Shown piece after piece: positions 50,380 to 59,737 of a stretch of DNA of 64,000 nucleotides; the stretch's first letter is position 1, and each line of letters begins with the position of its first letter. Below the pieces are notes generated by a model. The model made no database searches, had not been told where the DNA came from, and was given only the letters and a program-made list of their open reading frames with translations. This DNA is from Flavobacteriales bacterium (GTDB lineage: Bacteria; Bacteroidota; Bacteroidia; Flavobacteriales_F; PHOS-HE28), in contig JADJDP010000015.1 of NCBI GenBank assembly GCA_016702645.1, positions 1-64,000 on the forward strand, written 5' to 3'. Position numbers and translations under genes: made by a program.

Positions 50380-51585
50380 ATGCTGCGTTCAATCGTTGTT
50401 CTCTTCTGGCTCGCGGTCTCCGCAGCGTGGGCGCAATCGCCTTCCGCTGATCGCGAAATGCGCGTGGGCTTGTATCGCGAGCGTCCCGTATCGCAGGTGA
50501 TCGTGATGACCGCTCGCGGCACTTCATCCGTACTGGCGGATGGTGTGCGCAAGGGCGAACTGCGAGCGAACGATGGGCTGCGGATCGAACTTTCCGGCGG
50601 AAGCATCATTGCGAAGTCGCTTGCGTTCACGGTCACCGCGAAGAAGATCGAAGTGGTGCCGAACGGCGGCGGTTTCCGGATGCGGCCGCTGGATCGCAAG
50701 GAGGCGGAGCGCACCTATCCCGGCGTGCTGGAGGCGAGCATCGTGGACGGCAAGCTGTTGCTCGTCGATCGCCTTCCGCTCGAGTCGTACACCGCTGGTG
50801 TGGTGAGCGCTGAAGCAGGAAAGGAGCACCATATCGAATACTACAAGTTGCAGAGCGTTGGTTGCCGCACCTACGCGCTCACCAACATGCGCAAGCACGT
50901 GCTGGAAGGGTTCGAAGTGTGCGACGGTGTGCACTGTCAGGTCTTCCGCGGTCGCAATCGCAACGATAGCATCCAGCAAGCGGTGGATGCGACGCATGGG
51001 CTGGTGATCGTCGATCCGAACATCAAACTGATCCACGCGACGTTCCACAGCAACTGCGGTGGCGAGACCATGAACGCGGAGGACCTGTGGAGCAAACAGG
51101 AACCCTATCTGCGGGCCACGCGCGATACGTTCTGCCTGCGAGCACCGCATGCGACCTGGGAAAAGACCATGACGCGCACGGAGTGGTTGGGCTATTTGCG
51201 GAAGCGTTTCGGCTATGACCCCACGGACGATGCACAATTGAAGGCGGTTCTTCATTACGACCCGCACTGCCGCGATCTCTACTTGGGGAACACATGGCCT
51301 TTGCTCCCGCTCAAGCATGTGCGCGAAGACCTCAAGCTGAGGTCGACCTACTTCTCCGTGAGCACGGATGGTGACCGCGTGGTGCTCAGCGGTCGCGGCT
51401 TCGGGCATGCGGTGGGTTTGTGCCAGGAAGGCGCCATGGGCATGGCCCGCGCCGGTTTCAGCTACGGGGATATCCTGCACCACTTCTACAACGAAGTGCA
51501 CTTGGTGGACCTCAGTACATTGGATTTCTTCCGTGACGAGGAACCGGCCCAAGGAGGTCTTGGCGGTGGGCCGAAGGGGAGGTGA
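50380..51585 (+). CDS. SpoIID/LytB domain protein
   Basis: 401 residues with a signal peptide (MLRSIVVLFWLAVSAAWAQ). The SpoIID domain spans about residues 105-350: VDRLPLESYTAGVVSAEAGK (catalytic Glu of the SAEAG box), KLQSVGCRTYALTNMRKH, HATFHSNCGGETMNAEDLW, and SGRGFGHAVGLCQEGAMGMA near the end. SpoIID-type enzymes are lytic transglycosylases acting on denuded glycan strands. In a non-spore-former it is probably a periplasmic cell-wall enzyme. Monocistronic. Confidence 0.9.
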   Translation: MLRSIVVLFWLAVSAAWAQSPSADREMRVGLYRERPVSQVIVMTARGTSSVLADGVRKGELRANDGLRIELSGGSIIAKSLAFTVTAKKIEVVPNGGGFRMRPLDRKEAERTYPGVLEASIVDGKLLLVDRLPLESYTAGVVSAEAGKEHHIEYYKLQSVGCRTYALTNMRKHVLEGFEVCDGVHCQVFRGRNRNDSIQQAVDATHGLVIVDPNIKLIHATFHSNCGGETMNAEDLWSKQEPYLRATRDTFCLRAPHATWEKTMTRTEWLGYLRKRFGYDPTDDAQLKAVLHYDPHCRDLYLGNTWPLLPLKHVREDLKLRSTYFSVSTDGDRVVLSGRGFGHAVGLCQEGAMGMARAGFSYGDILHHFYNEVHLVDLSTLDFFRDEEPAQGGLGGGPKGR

Positions 51586-51594
51586 GCGCCCGGC

Positions 51595-51602
51595 TACCTT
51601 CG
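51595..51602 (+). promoter_or_regulatory. Putative -7 box (TACCTTCG), near-leaderless
   Basis: TACCTTCG ends 6 nt before the ATG at 51609, supporting that start. Confidence 0.45.
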
Positions 51603-51608
51603 CCGCCC

Positions 51609-52839
51609 ATGTCGCAGGCCCGCATTTTCATCAACGATACGCATGACCGCGTGTTCAATGGTCATCCCTGGATCTTCGCTACCCAGGTGGTGAAGGAAGA
51701 GGGGACTTACCTGCCTGGTGATGTGGTGCAGGTGTTCGATTCGAAGCACCGCCCCTTGGGGCAGGGCTATATCAATCCGAAGTCGATGATCCGCGTGCGG
51801 CTCCTCACCACGCACGTGGAGGAGCGCATGAACAAGGCGCTCATCGAGGCGCGGATCGAGCGTGCGTGGCGCTATCGTCAGCGCATGGGCTATCGCGCTA
51901 GTTGCCGTGTGGTCTTCAGCGAGGCCGATCAATTGCCGGGCCTTGTAGTGGACAAGTTCAACGACATCCTCTCGATCCAATTCCTCACGCTCGGCATGGA
52001 GCGATGGAAGGAAGTGGTCATCGCGGCCCTCGATGCGTTGATCAAGCCGGCGGGCATGTACTTGCGCAACGATGTGCCCATTCGCGAGAAGGAGGGCCTC
52101 CAGTTGGAGAAGGGGTTCATCGGCAAGCCCTTCAAGACCGAACTCGTCATCGAGGAGGAAGCACCGTTCGATACGCTGCGACCTGGAACAAGGCAAGAAC
52201 TCGCTGTGCCATCCGGAGGTGTGAGGGTGCACATGGATGTTGCGGTGGGCCAGAAGACCGGTCATTTCCTCGATCAGGCGTTCAACCACACCGCCATCCA
52301 GCGTATCGCCAAGGACGCGCGAGTGCTCGATTGCTTCACGCATACCGGTGGCTTCGCATTGCATGCGGCGAAAGCCGGGGCGAAGGAGGTGGTCGGTTTG
52401 GACATCAGTGAAGAAGCTGTTGCACTTGCCACGCGCAATGCGGAGTTGAACGCGCTGTCCAACTGCTCGTTCCGCACCGCGAACGTGTTCGACTTCCTCA
52501 CCGAGGCCAGTCGCACGGGCAAGCAGTGGGACATCATCGTGCTCGACCCACCGGCCTTTGCCAAGAGCAAGGGCGCTATGGAGAACGCCTACCGCGGGTA
52601 CAAGGAGATCAACCTGCGTGCGCTGAAGTGCATTCCCAACGGAGGCTACCTGGTCACCTGCAGTTGCTCCCAGCACTCTGACCCCCGATCTTTTTCGCAA
52701 GATGGTGGCCGAGGCAGCGCGCGATTCCGGAAGGAGCTTGCGCGAAGTGTACTACGGTACCCAACCTCCCGACCACCCGATCCTGTGGGGGGTGCCTGAA
52801 ACGCACTACCTCAAATGCCTGATCCTCCAGGTCTGGTAA
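51609..52839 (+). CDS. rlmI: RlmI-like class I SAM-dependent rRNA methyltransferase
   Basis: About 409 residues once one frameshift near 52678 is corrected. An N-terminal PUA domain (VFNGHPWIFATQV, GDVVQVFDSKHRPLGQGYIN) precedes the methyltransferase: EADQLPGLVVDKFNDILSIQ, KTGHFLDQA, RVLDCFTHTGGFALHAAKAG (SAM site), VGLDISEEAVALA, IVLDPPAFAKSK and TCSCSQH (catalytic Cys). The corrected end reads LTPDLFRKMVAEAARDSGRS, then GTQPPDHPILWGVPETHYLK, ending ILQVW and TAA at 52839. Methylates a cytosine of 23S rRNA (m5C1962 in E. coli). Confidence 0.9.
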
Positions 52840-52897
52840 ACGAGCCTTGTTGTAGGTCCGATCCCATCGAGTAGCTTTTCGCGTTGAGGGATCTTCC

Positions 52898-55015
52898 ATG
52901 ATCGACCTGCACGGACCCTGGAGCGCCATCAGGCGATCGCCCATGTTGCGCATGGTCTCGCCGTTCGTGGTGGGGTTGCTCGTAGCGTGGTGTTTCCATC
53001 CTTCGCCCCGGCTGGCTGGCCTTCCCCTCTTGCTCATGACACTGGCGGCCTTGGTGGTGCTCTTGTTCCCCGCACTATCCTTCAGCCGCTGGCAGCGTGG
53101 GCTCACACTGGCGCTTTGGTTCTTCTCCTTCGGGTTGTTCTGGCAGGTGGTGCACCTTCCAACGAACGATCCCGCGTACGTCGGGAAGGAAGAGGTGCTG
53201 GATGGACCATGGGCCGTTCGCATCAGTTCGATCAATGGCACTTCTGGTAAAGTGGTGCGCGCCGATGCGCAATTGGTAGCTCGCGCGGGACAGCGGAATA
53301 TCCGGGAAGTGCATGGCATGGTGATGCTCACCTTGATGCACGATAGCAGCCGCAGCGATCCACGGGTCGGCGATCGGCTCTGGATCGACGCTGTGCTTGA
53401 ACCCATGTCACGTGTCGCTGATCCCGGTGGCTTCGATCGCACGGCATGGGCGGCCGGAAGAGGCATCGAACTGGAAGCATTCGTGCCCGCGGAAAGCTGG
53501 ATCGTGGTGGATCATCCGTGGCAGTGGACCGATCTGTTCACCGGCCTGCGTGAACGCATCAGTTCTTGGCTCAACGGCAGCGGGGTACCCTTCCGCGAGC
53601 GCGCTTTGGTAAAGGCGCTCGTTCTTGGTGAACGGGACGAACTGGACCACGAGCAGAAGGATGCGTTCCTGCGCAGTGGTACCATCCATGTGCTTTCCGT
53701 TTCGGGCATGCATGTGGGGCTCATTTTCGCGGTGCTCTCGTTCGCATCCGGATGGTGGGGCAAGGGTGGTCGGGCCCGGTGGATACGCGGCATCGTCATC
53801 CTCCTCGCTCTTTGGGGATACGCGGGCCTCACCGGAGCATCTCCAAGCGTGCTGCGCGCCACGGTCATGTTCAGCCTGTTCACCCTCGCAAGCATGGCGC
53901 GCCAGCGAACGGATCACCTGAACAGTCTTTTCGCAGCCGCCCTCGTGCTTCTGGTCTGGGATCCGGCCATGCTCCAACAGGCGAGCTTTCAACTGTCCTT
54001 CCTGGCCGTGCTCGGTATCATCCTCCTGTATCGGCCGCTTCGCGCACTCTGGTCACCTGCGAATTGGTGGTTGCAGCAGGGCTGGGCGCTGGCCGTGGTG
54101 TCCATTTCCGCGCAGTTGCTCACCACGCCTTTGTCGCTGTATCTATTCAAGGCTTTCCCTGTGTGGTTCCTTCCGGCCAATATCGTTGTCGTCACAGCGA
54201 GCTCGTTCGCTGTGTATGGCGGCGTTGCGCTGATCATGTTCTACTGGGTGCCTGTGGTGGGTCCGGCACTCACGTGGGCAATGACGTGCCTGCTCAGGTT
54301 CGTGGGGTGGTCGACAGACTACTTCGCCACCTTGCCTGGCGCGTACCCCGCCGTGCGTGTTGGTTCCCGCGAAATGATCTTGCTCTACGTATTGGTTGTT
54401 GCGCTCACCGCTTGGTGGCAATGGAAGTGGAAGAGCATGAAATGGCTTTCGGGGATCACCCTCGCCGCGCTCTTCCTGAGTTGGGGTATTAGCGCCCGGG
54501 ATGCACAGGAGCGCTCGGCTTTCGTGGTGTACGATGAACGCGAGGGTTTTCTTGCCGGCATGGTGAACGGAAGGGAGCTGGTGGTCGCGGCTTCCTCCGA
54601 TAGCAGCATTGCGGATCCCTGGACCGTGACGAAGTTGGATCGCCATCAGCGGGCCATGGGTCTTTCACGAGTGCTGCCTGTTGGTGAGGATGTGTTCGGT
54701 CGGGTATTGCTGCAACAAGGTTCAACCGTGTTTGCGGAAGGACGGTGGAAGTCGCCGGAGTTCGATGTCTTCTTTTCAAGCGGGGATGCACCACGTCCGT
54801 TGCCTGGTAGTGGTCGCTTCGATGCAGTGGTCCTCCACGACCTGCGCTTCATTGCACCCGAAATGCTGGAAGGCATAGCGGTCACCACACATCGGGTCGT
54901 TCTAGCGGGAGGCCTTCCGTGGCGTGCCCGAAAGACGGTTCGCGAGTGGTGCGCAACGCATCAGCTAGCTTGCCACGATGTGCGCGAGCAGGGCGCGTTC
55001 ATCCTCGAACGATGA
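52898..55015 (+). CDS. ComEC/Rec2 family competence channel protein
   Basis: 705 residues. A DUF4131-type N-terminus with two helices and an OB-like periplasmic domain (KVVRADAQLVARAGQRNIRE). The ComEC core has ALVLGERDELDHEQKDAFLR, then GTIHVLSVSGMHVGLIFAVL and several helices. The C-terminal about 165 residues lack HxHxDH and other metallo-beta-lactamase residues, as in many Bacteroidota ComEC. It moves single-stranded DNA across the inner membrane in natural transformation. It overlaps the Rieske gene by 4 nt (ATGA). Confidence 0.88.
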   Translation: MIDLHGPWSAIRRSPMLRMVSPFVVGLLVAWCFHPSPRLAGLPLLLMTLAALVVLLFPALSFSRWQRGLTLALWFFSFGLFWQVVHLPTNDPAYVGKEEVLDGPWAVRISSINGTSGKVVRADAQLVARAGQRNIREVHGMVMLTLMHDSSRSDPRVGDRLWIDAVLEPMSRVADPGGFDRTAWAAGRGIELEAFVPAESWIVVDHPWQWTDLFTGLRERISSWLNGSGVPFRERALVKALVLGERDELDHEQKDAFLRSGTIHVLSVSGMHVGLIFAVLSFASGWWGKGGRARWIRGIVILLALWGYAGLTGASPSVLRATVMFSLFTLASMARQRTDHLNSLFAAALVLLVWDPAMLQQASFQLSFLAVLGIILLYRPLRALWSPANWWLQQGWALAVVSISAQLLTTPLSLYLFKAFPVWFLPANIVVVTASSFAVYGGVALIMFYWVPVVGPALTWAMTCLLRFVGWSTDYFATLPGAYPAVRVGSREMILLYVLVVALTAWWQWKWKSMKWLSGITLAALFLSWGISARDAQERSAFVVYDEREGFLAGMVNGRELVVAASSDSSIADPWTVTKLDRHQRAMGLSRVLPVGEDVFGRVLLQQGSTVFAEGRWKSPEFDVFFSSGDAPRPLPGSGRFDAVVLHDLRFIAPEMLEGIAVTTHRVVLAGGLPWRARKTVREWCATHQLACHDVREQGAFILER

Positions 55016-55374
55016 TGGTGGAGCACATGCGCTGGGTATTGGTCGCGGACGATCGTCTCGCCTCTCTGGCTGAAGGATCCATGGTGCGTATCGTCGTGCG
55101 CAAGAAACCGTTGGTCTTCGTTCGCATTGACGGCGCGTTGCGTGCAATGGAGGATCGTTGTCCACATCAGGGCAACCCCCTCAGCGGTGGTTGGGTGGCG
55201 GAGGGGCACGTTGTGTGTCCCTTCCACCGCTTTCTTTTCGACCCTGTCACGGGTGCTTGCAGGCACGGGCTGACCAGCAATGTGGCCGTCCATCCCGTGA
55301 AAGAGGAAGCAGCAGGTGTGCGCGTGGGCTTCGGGTCCACGACCATCAGCATATTCGGCTGGAAGTTGTGGTGA
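55012..55374 (+). CDS. Rieske [2Fe-2S] domain protein
   Basis: 120 residues, start at 55012 (overlapping the comEC stop) or at 55027 (MRWVLVADDRL). Cluster motifs are CPHQGNPL and CPFHRFLFD (C-x-H and C-x2-H), with a GGWVAEG turn between them. It is a soluble ferredoxin-like Rieske protein, similar to small NirD-type or dioxygenase ferredoxins. No oxygenase or reductase partner is adjacent; translational coupling to comEC is unexplained. Confidence 0.88.
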   Translation: MMVEHMRWVLVADDRLASLAEGSMVRIVVRKKPLVFVRIDGALRAMEDRCPHQGNPLSGGWVAEGHVVCPFHRFLFDPVTGACRHGLTSNVAVHPVKEEAAGVRVGFGSTTISIFGWKLW

Positions 55375-56244
55375 TCAAAGCGCGCTGAGCGGGAACACCT
55401 CTTTCAGCTTGATCCCTTTCTCCGTTCGTTCAACGGTACAGCATTGGTTCACCGGGTCATGCTCGAAGAAGAGCACATAATTCTGATCTGCTGCACGTTC
55501 GAGGAATGCGGCCTTTTCGTTCAGCGTGAGCAAGGGCCGTGTGTCGTAGGCCATTACCCACGCCACGGGGATGTGGTGCACGCTGGGCAGCAGGTCTGCC
55601 ATGAAGCAGACCGTGCGGCCTTTGTACCGGATGTGCGGGATCATCATCGCGTCCGTGTGGCCGTTCACGGTGAACACATCGAAACCGGGGAGGAAGTCCC
55701 AGACATAAGTGTTGCTCGTGGCTTCCACCCTTTCCAGCGGAAGGAACTTCAGTTGTCCGCTTTCCTGTATCGGCAGGATGTTCTCCTTCAGGAAACTGGC
55801 CTTTTCACGTGCGTTCGGCTTCGTCGCCCACGCCCAGTGGTGTTCGTTGCTCCAATAGGTGGCGTTCCTGAAGGCGGGTTCGTACCCATCGCGCTTGCTG
55901 TTCCACTGGATGCTGCCGCCGCAATGGTCGAAGTGCAAGTGCGTGAGGAAAACGTCCGTAACGTCGTCGAGCGTGAAGCCGAGTTTTTTCAATGAGCTCG
56001 CAAGCGTGGCATCGCCATGCGGCTCGTAGTGGCCGAAGAACTTGCTGTCCTGTTTGTCGCCAAGTCCGTTGTCGATGAGGATCAACCGGCCTTCACCTTC
56101 CACGAGCAAGCAGCGCATGGCCCACGTGCAGAGGTTCCGTTCATCAGGCGGATGCAACTTGCTCCAGAGCGTTCGTGGCACCACGCCGAACATGGCACCG
56201 CCGTCGAGCTTGAAGAAACCGGTATCGATGGGGTGCAGGATCAT
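55375..56244 (-). CDS. MBL-fold metallohydrolase
   Basis: 289 residues. Zinc motif TDVFLTHLHFDHCGGSIQW (HxHxDH), VFTVNGHTDAMMIPHIRY, VCFMADLLPSVHHIPVAWV and LFFEHDP at the expected spacing. An N-terminal FFKLDGGAMFGVVPRTLWSK resembles lactonase (AiiA/YtnP) type MBL enzymes. Substrate unknown; possibly a lactone. Its stop codon abuts that of the convergent Rieske gene, and its start overlaps the next upstream gene by 4 nt. Confidence 0.88.
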   Translation of the reverse strand: MILHPIDTGFFKLDGGAMFGVVPRTLWSKLHPPDERNLCTWAMRCLLVEGEGRLILIDNGLGDKQDSKFFGHYEPHGDATLASSLKKLGFTLDDVTDVFLTHLHFDHCGGSIQWNSKRDGYEPAFRNATYWSNEHHWAWATKPNAREKASFLKENILPIQESGQLKFLPLERVEATSNTYVWDFLPGFDVFTVNGHTDAMMIPHIRYKGRTVCFMADLLPSVHHIPVAWVMAYDTRPLLTLNEKAAFLERAADQNYVLFFEHDPVNQCCTVERTEKGIKLKEVFPLSAL

Positions 56245-57524
56245 GAGGGTGAAGATGGTGTGTGGGATCGATCAGGCGAAATGGACAGTGCGTTGGCACG
56301 TTGCCTGAAGAGCGGTCGTGCGGTCGTGATCAGGACCACGAGGTACGTGAGGAACAGGGGTATGCGCAGGATGGTTTGCACACCGGGTTCATTGAGGGCC
56401 TCGCTCCAAGCAACAAGGGTGGGGGCGCTGGTCCAGTGGAGGAGGAACGCGCCGTGTGATGGGATGAGGGCGTATTCCACCAGATAGGTGCATGTGCCGA
56501 TCAGGTAAGCCATGGCTAGCGTGCGCCGTTCTACTGCATCGGCATGCAGGTACAACAGAACCAGTAGCGGCAGGAACCACCCGATGTACTGCGGTGAATA
56601 GCCCGGTCCAAGAACGACAATGCTCAGAAGGAGCGCCAGCGCCAGCCGAAGTGCCGTTATGCGATCCAAGGGTTCGCGTTTCCAGCTGCGCCGTGCAGCC
56701 AAGGCCATTAGCGCCATCAGAACAAGTGGACCCACGCGCGCATACAACTGTGCAAGGCGGTCCAGGCCCACGAGCGGGAGCAGACCAGTGATGCCGAACC
56801 AACCAGCCAGCGATCGGTAGCCCAGAACATGCAAGCGGACGCTGGGTGCGTCCGCTAGGTACAGGGGCACAAGGCCGATGATGGTTGGTCCGATCAGGAT
56901 GAGCAGTCCAAGCAGTGCGGTTGGGATCTTCCGTGGCCACGACCCGGCGAGCAGCAAAGGAGCAAGGAGCAATGGCACTGTCTTCGTGAACACTCCCATG
57001 CCCAGGAAGAAACAGGCGAGTAACCATGACCTCCGTGAGCCTGAAGCATGGTGCGACCATAACGCGCCGAGGAAGAGCAGCAACCAAAGTGCCACCAAGG
57101 CATCGAAGTTGCCGTGCTGCACCGTGAGCAGGATGCTGATAGGGCTGAGGACGAGGCCAAGCAGGACCGGCTTGATCCACTTCCCGGAAACACCGGATCG
57201 AGATAGCATGTGCAGCACCAACAATAGGTTGATGGCATCCACCGCGATGAGCAGCCATTGGAGGCAGCGGATGAGCGACACACCGGTGAATTCGCTGGCC
57301 CGATCGAGGATGTAGAGAACCGCTGGCCAAAGCGGGGCTGTATGCAAATGCGGCGTGAGAGAATACGGATTGCCACCATCGCGCATCACTTGTGCAACAT
57401 CCAGCCAGCAGTACACATCGAAGGACCACGTGGACGGCATGCACACGATGAAGACCAAGCGCGCGAGAACGAGCAAGCCGACCAGCACGAGCGGACGTTC
57501 GAGAAAAGAGCGATGCAGCTTCAT
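56241..57524 (-). CDS. GT87-like (DUF2029) polyprenol-dependent mannosyltransferase
   Basis: 427 residues with about twelve hydrophobic helices. The N-terminal loop CMPSTWSFDVYCWLDVAQVM then RDGGNPYSLTPHLHTAPLWP holds the acidic residues of GT-C folds. Further along are TVQHGNFDALVALWLLLFLG and LGPGYSPQYIGWFLPLLVLL. It probably transfers a hexose from a polyprenyl donor to a lipid or glycan. Family assignment by overall pattern; donor and acceptor unknown. Confidence 0.75.
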   Translation of the reverse strand: MKLHRSFLERPLVLVGLLVLARLVFIVCMPSTWSFDVYCWLDVAQVMRDGGNPYSLTPHLHTAPLWPAVLYILDRASEFTGVSLIRCLQWLLIAVDAINLLLVLHMLSRSGVSGKWIKPVLLGLVLSPISILLTVQHGNFDALVALWLLLFLGALWSHHASGSRRSWLLACFFLGMGVFTKTVPLLLAPLLLAGSWPRKIPTALLGLLILIGPTIIGLVPLYLADAPSVRLHVLGYRSLAGWFGITGLLPLVGLDRLAQLYARVGPLVLMALMALAARRSWKREPLDRITALRLALALLLSIVVLGPGYSPQYIGWFLPLLVLLYLHADAVERRTLAMAYLIGTCTYLVEYALIPSHGAFLLHWTSAPTLVAWSEALNEPGVQTILRIPLFLTYLVVLITTARPLFRQRANALSISPDRSHTPSSPS

Positions 57525-57551
57525 GGCGCGCAGCAGGAACGGAAGGTAGGC

Positions 57552-57731
57552 GTGGTGACCGGATGGAATGGTTCACGCCAGAACGTGGGAAGTAGTGATC
57601 CGGCTGGCTTAGCCTTGGCTGGAGGTCGTGCACACCGCCCAGCGGCGAAGGCGGCACGCGCTAACGCCAGGCTTTATGGAACCGCGATCGCCGTCATGCG
57701 TGATGGCAAGGTGGTGCTGGAAAAGCCCTGA
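57552..57731 (+). CDS. Possible small protein upstream of mpl
   Basis: In the 320-bp stretch between the GT87-like gene and mpl, one frame ends AARANARLYGTAIAVMRDGK, then VVLEKP and stop, which looks like a real small beta-strand protein. The N-terminus is uncertain: GTG at 57552, or an ATG frame (MEWFTPERGK) joined by an indel. No other content is visible here except the 8-bp array and the possible GATCTTTG box at 57795-57802. Confidence 0.3.
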   Translation: MVTGWNGSRQNVGSSDPAGLALAGGRAHRPAAKAARANARLYGTAIAVMRDGKVVLEKP

Positions 57732-57807
57732 ACCTTCCACAGCCCTTCGTTCAAGATCGCTTGGTAGTTCGAGCGCGCCTCGGTCCGTTGAACTGATCTT
57801 TGGCGCA

Positions 57808-57847
57808 AGCTCATGGGCACATGTCCACATGAGCACATGACCACATG
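57808..57847 (+). repeat. 8-bp tandem array NNCACATG containing the mpl start codon
   Basis: Five units: AGCTCATG, GGCACATG, TCCACATG, AGCACATG, ACCACATG. The last ATG (57845) is the mpl start. It is near-identical to the ridA array 10 kb away. Confidence 0.7.
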
Positions 57848-59233
57848 TCTTCCAAGCGCGTCCATTTCATAGCCATCGGCGGCAGCGCCATGCACAATCT
57901 CGCCATCGCCTTGCACCGGCAGGGCTTCGATGTCAGCGGTAGCGACGACGAGATCTTCGAGCCCAGTCGCAGCCGCTTGGATCGCTTGGGGTTGTTGCCG
58001 GACAAGCTCGGTTGGCGACCGGAGGACATCACCAAGGACCTGGATGCGGTGATCCTCGGAATGCACGCTCGGATCGATAATCCGGAGCTGAAGTGCGCAC
58101 AGGAACTAGGGATACCGGTCTACAGTTATCCGTCCTACTTCTACGAGCGCACCCGCACCAAAACGCGTGTGGTGATCGGCGGCAGCCACGGCAAGACCAC
58201 GATAACGAGCATGATCGTGCATGTGCTCCGCCATGCCGGTGTGGAATTCGACTACCTCGTTGGTGCACAACTCGACGGTTTCGACTGCATGGTGAAGGTG
58301 AGCGATACGAGCAAGGTGGCGATCATAGAAGGCGACGAGTACCTCGCATCGGCCTTGCAGCCCATACCCAAGTTCCACCTGTACAAACCGGACATCGCGC
58401 TCATCAGTGGTATCGCCTGGGACCACATCAACGTCTTCAAGACCTTCGAGAGCTATGTGGACCAGTTCCGCAAGTTCATCGCGTTGATCGAACCGGGCGG
58501 GAAGTTGGTGTTCTGTGGCGAGGATCAAGAGGTGAAGAAACTGGCGGAAGAAAGGGCGGTAACCCTTCGGCAGGCTCAGGGTGACATTGCACGTTTGGAG
58601 TACGGCGTGCCGAAGCATCGCATCGACGACGGGACCACCGTGCTGGAGACAGGCCACGGCGACGTGCCTTTGCGGGTATTCGGTAGGCACAACCTCCAGA
58701 ACATGGAAGGTGCGCGGCATGTCTGTCACTTGCTCGGCATCGGGGACAAGGAGTTCTACGCGGCGATGCGGACCTTCCACGGCGCCGCACGCCGCTTGGA
58801 GAAGTTGGCGGAAGTTCCCGGCCGAAGTGTCTTCAAGGACTTCGCGCACTCACCCAGCAAGTTGAAGGCGACCTTGCAAGCCGTACGCGAACAGTTCCCT
58901 GCCCGTCGCTTGATCGCGTGCATGGAGTTGCACACGTACAGCAGCCTCAGCGAGGGATTCCTCGATCAGTACGCTGGATGCATGGACGATGCCGATCGTG
59001 CCATCGTTTTCTATGATCCGCATGCGGTGCAACTCAAGCGGTTGCCGGCCATTCCACCCGAGCGGGTGAAAGCTGCTTTTGGTCGCGAGGATCTTTTGGT
59101 GCTCACCGATCCCATCGCGGTGATGGGTGCCGTACGCGAAGGCGGCAGTGGGGACGGTGTGCTGCTGATGATGAGCAGCGGCAACTTCGGGGGGCTCGAC
59201 CTTCAGGCCCTGAGCGAAGCGTTTATCGCGTAA
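57845..59233 (+). CDS. mpl: UDP-N-acetylmuramate:L-alanyl-gamma-D-glutamyl-meso-diaminopimelate ligase
   Basis: 462 residues. Mur ligase motifs: HFIAIGGSAMHNLAIALHRQ, GSDDEIFEPSRSRL, VVIGGSHGKTTITSMIVHVL (ATP site), IIEGDEYLASALQPIPKFH, ISGIAWDHINVFKTF, VFGRHNLQNMEGA and FKDFAHSPSKLKATL. The AIGGSAMHNLA form and lack of a MurC-type substrate pattern favour Mpl, which recycles murein tripeptide. Residues 240-247 (TLRQAQGD) come from a palindromic repeat. Its last 11 nt overlap the convergent DUF4199-like gene. Confidence 0.92.
   Translation: MSSKRVHFIAIGGSAMHNLAIALHRQGFDVSGSDDEIFEPSRSRLDRLGLLPDKLGWRPEDITKDLDAVILGMHARIDNPELKCAQELGIPVYSYPSYFYERTRTKTRVVIGGSHGKTTITSMIVHVLRHAGVEFDYLVGAQLDGFDCMVKVSDTSKVAIIEGDEYLASALQPIPKFHLYKPDIALISGIAWDHINVFKTFESYVDQFRKFIALIEPGGKLVFCGEDQEVKKLAEERAVTLRQAQGDIARLEYGVPKHRIDDGTTVLETGHGDVPLRVFGRHNLQNMEGARHVCHLLGIGDKEFYAAMRTFHGAARRLEKLAEVPGRSVFKDFAHSPSKLKATLQAVREQFPARRLIACMELHTYSSLSEGFLDQYAGCMDDADRAIVFYDPHAVQLKRLPAIPPERVKAAFGREDLLVLTDPIAVMGAVREGGSGDGVLLMMSSGNFGGLDLQALSEAFIA
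58563..58585. repeat. Palindromic repeat inside mpl
   Basis: CCCTTCGGCAGGCTCAGGGT then GAC, a copy of the dispersed repeat in frame within mpl. Confidence 0.65.
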
Positions 59234-59698
59234 AGCGCCTCAACACCTTGTGGTGCAATGCTCCGAGCAATAGCGCATTGAAAGCACCCGCGATCAGCAT
59301 GGTGAAGAAGGTGATCGTCGTGTAGTTGAAGGGGGTGAAAAACCGCTCCATCCGTGGACGGATCACGCTCTCTGGTTGGCCCTCGCCCATACCCTTCGCC
59401 ACCATGGCGTTCACCTTGTTTTGGAAGTAGTTCGCCTCCACGGACGCATAGTAGATCCAAATGAACACGGCGACGATCAGCGCATAAACGGCCGCGCTCT
59501 TGAAGCCTTCGCGCATCAGATCGGGAAGCCGGCCGACTTGTCCGTTCTCAGCAACCGATGATCGGTGAAGAACACGATGGTCACCAATGCGAAGAAGTGA
59601 ACGATCAGGAAGTCCGTGCCTTCAGGAGGGCGGCCGAGATGGAAGAGGATCAAGCGGAGCGTGCAGACCGCGATCGCGATGAGTGTTGCAAGGAACAT
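59223..59698 (-). CDS. DUF4199-like membrane protein, one frameshift
   Basis: Two frames join near 59518: MFLATLIAIAVCTLRLILFH, LGRPPEGTDFLIVHFFAL, FFTDHRLLRTDKSAGFPDL, then REGFKSAAVYALIVAVFIW, FQNKVNAMVAKGMGEGQPES and NYTTITFFTMLIAGAFNALL. About 158 residues with four helices, the layout of DUF4199 proteins of Bacteroidota (function unknown). The 3' end overlaps the convergent mpl gene by 11 nt. Confidence 0.65.
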
Positions 59699-59737
59699 TG
59701 GAGGAGCAGGGGCAGGAACAGGCGCAAGTGTTTCCGG

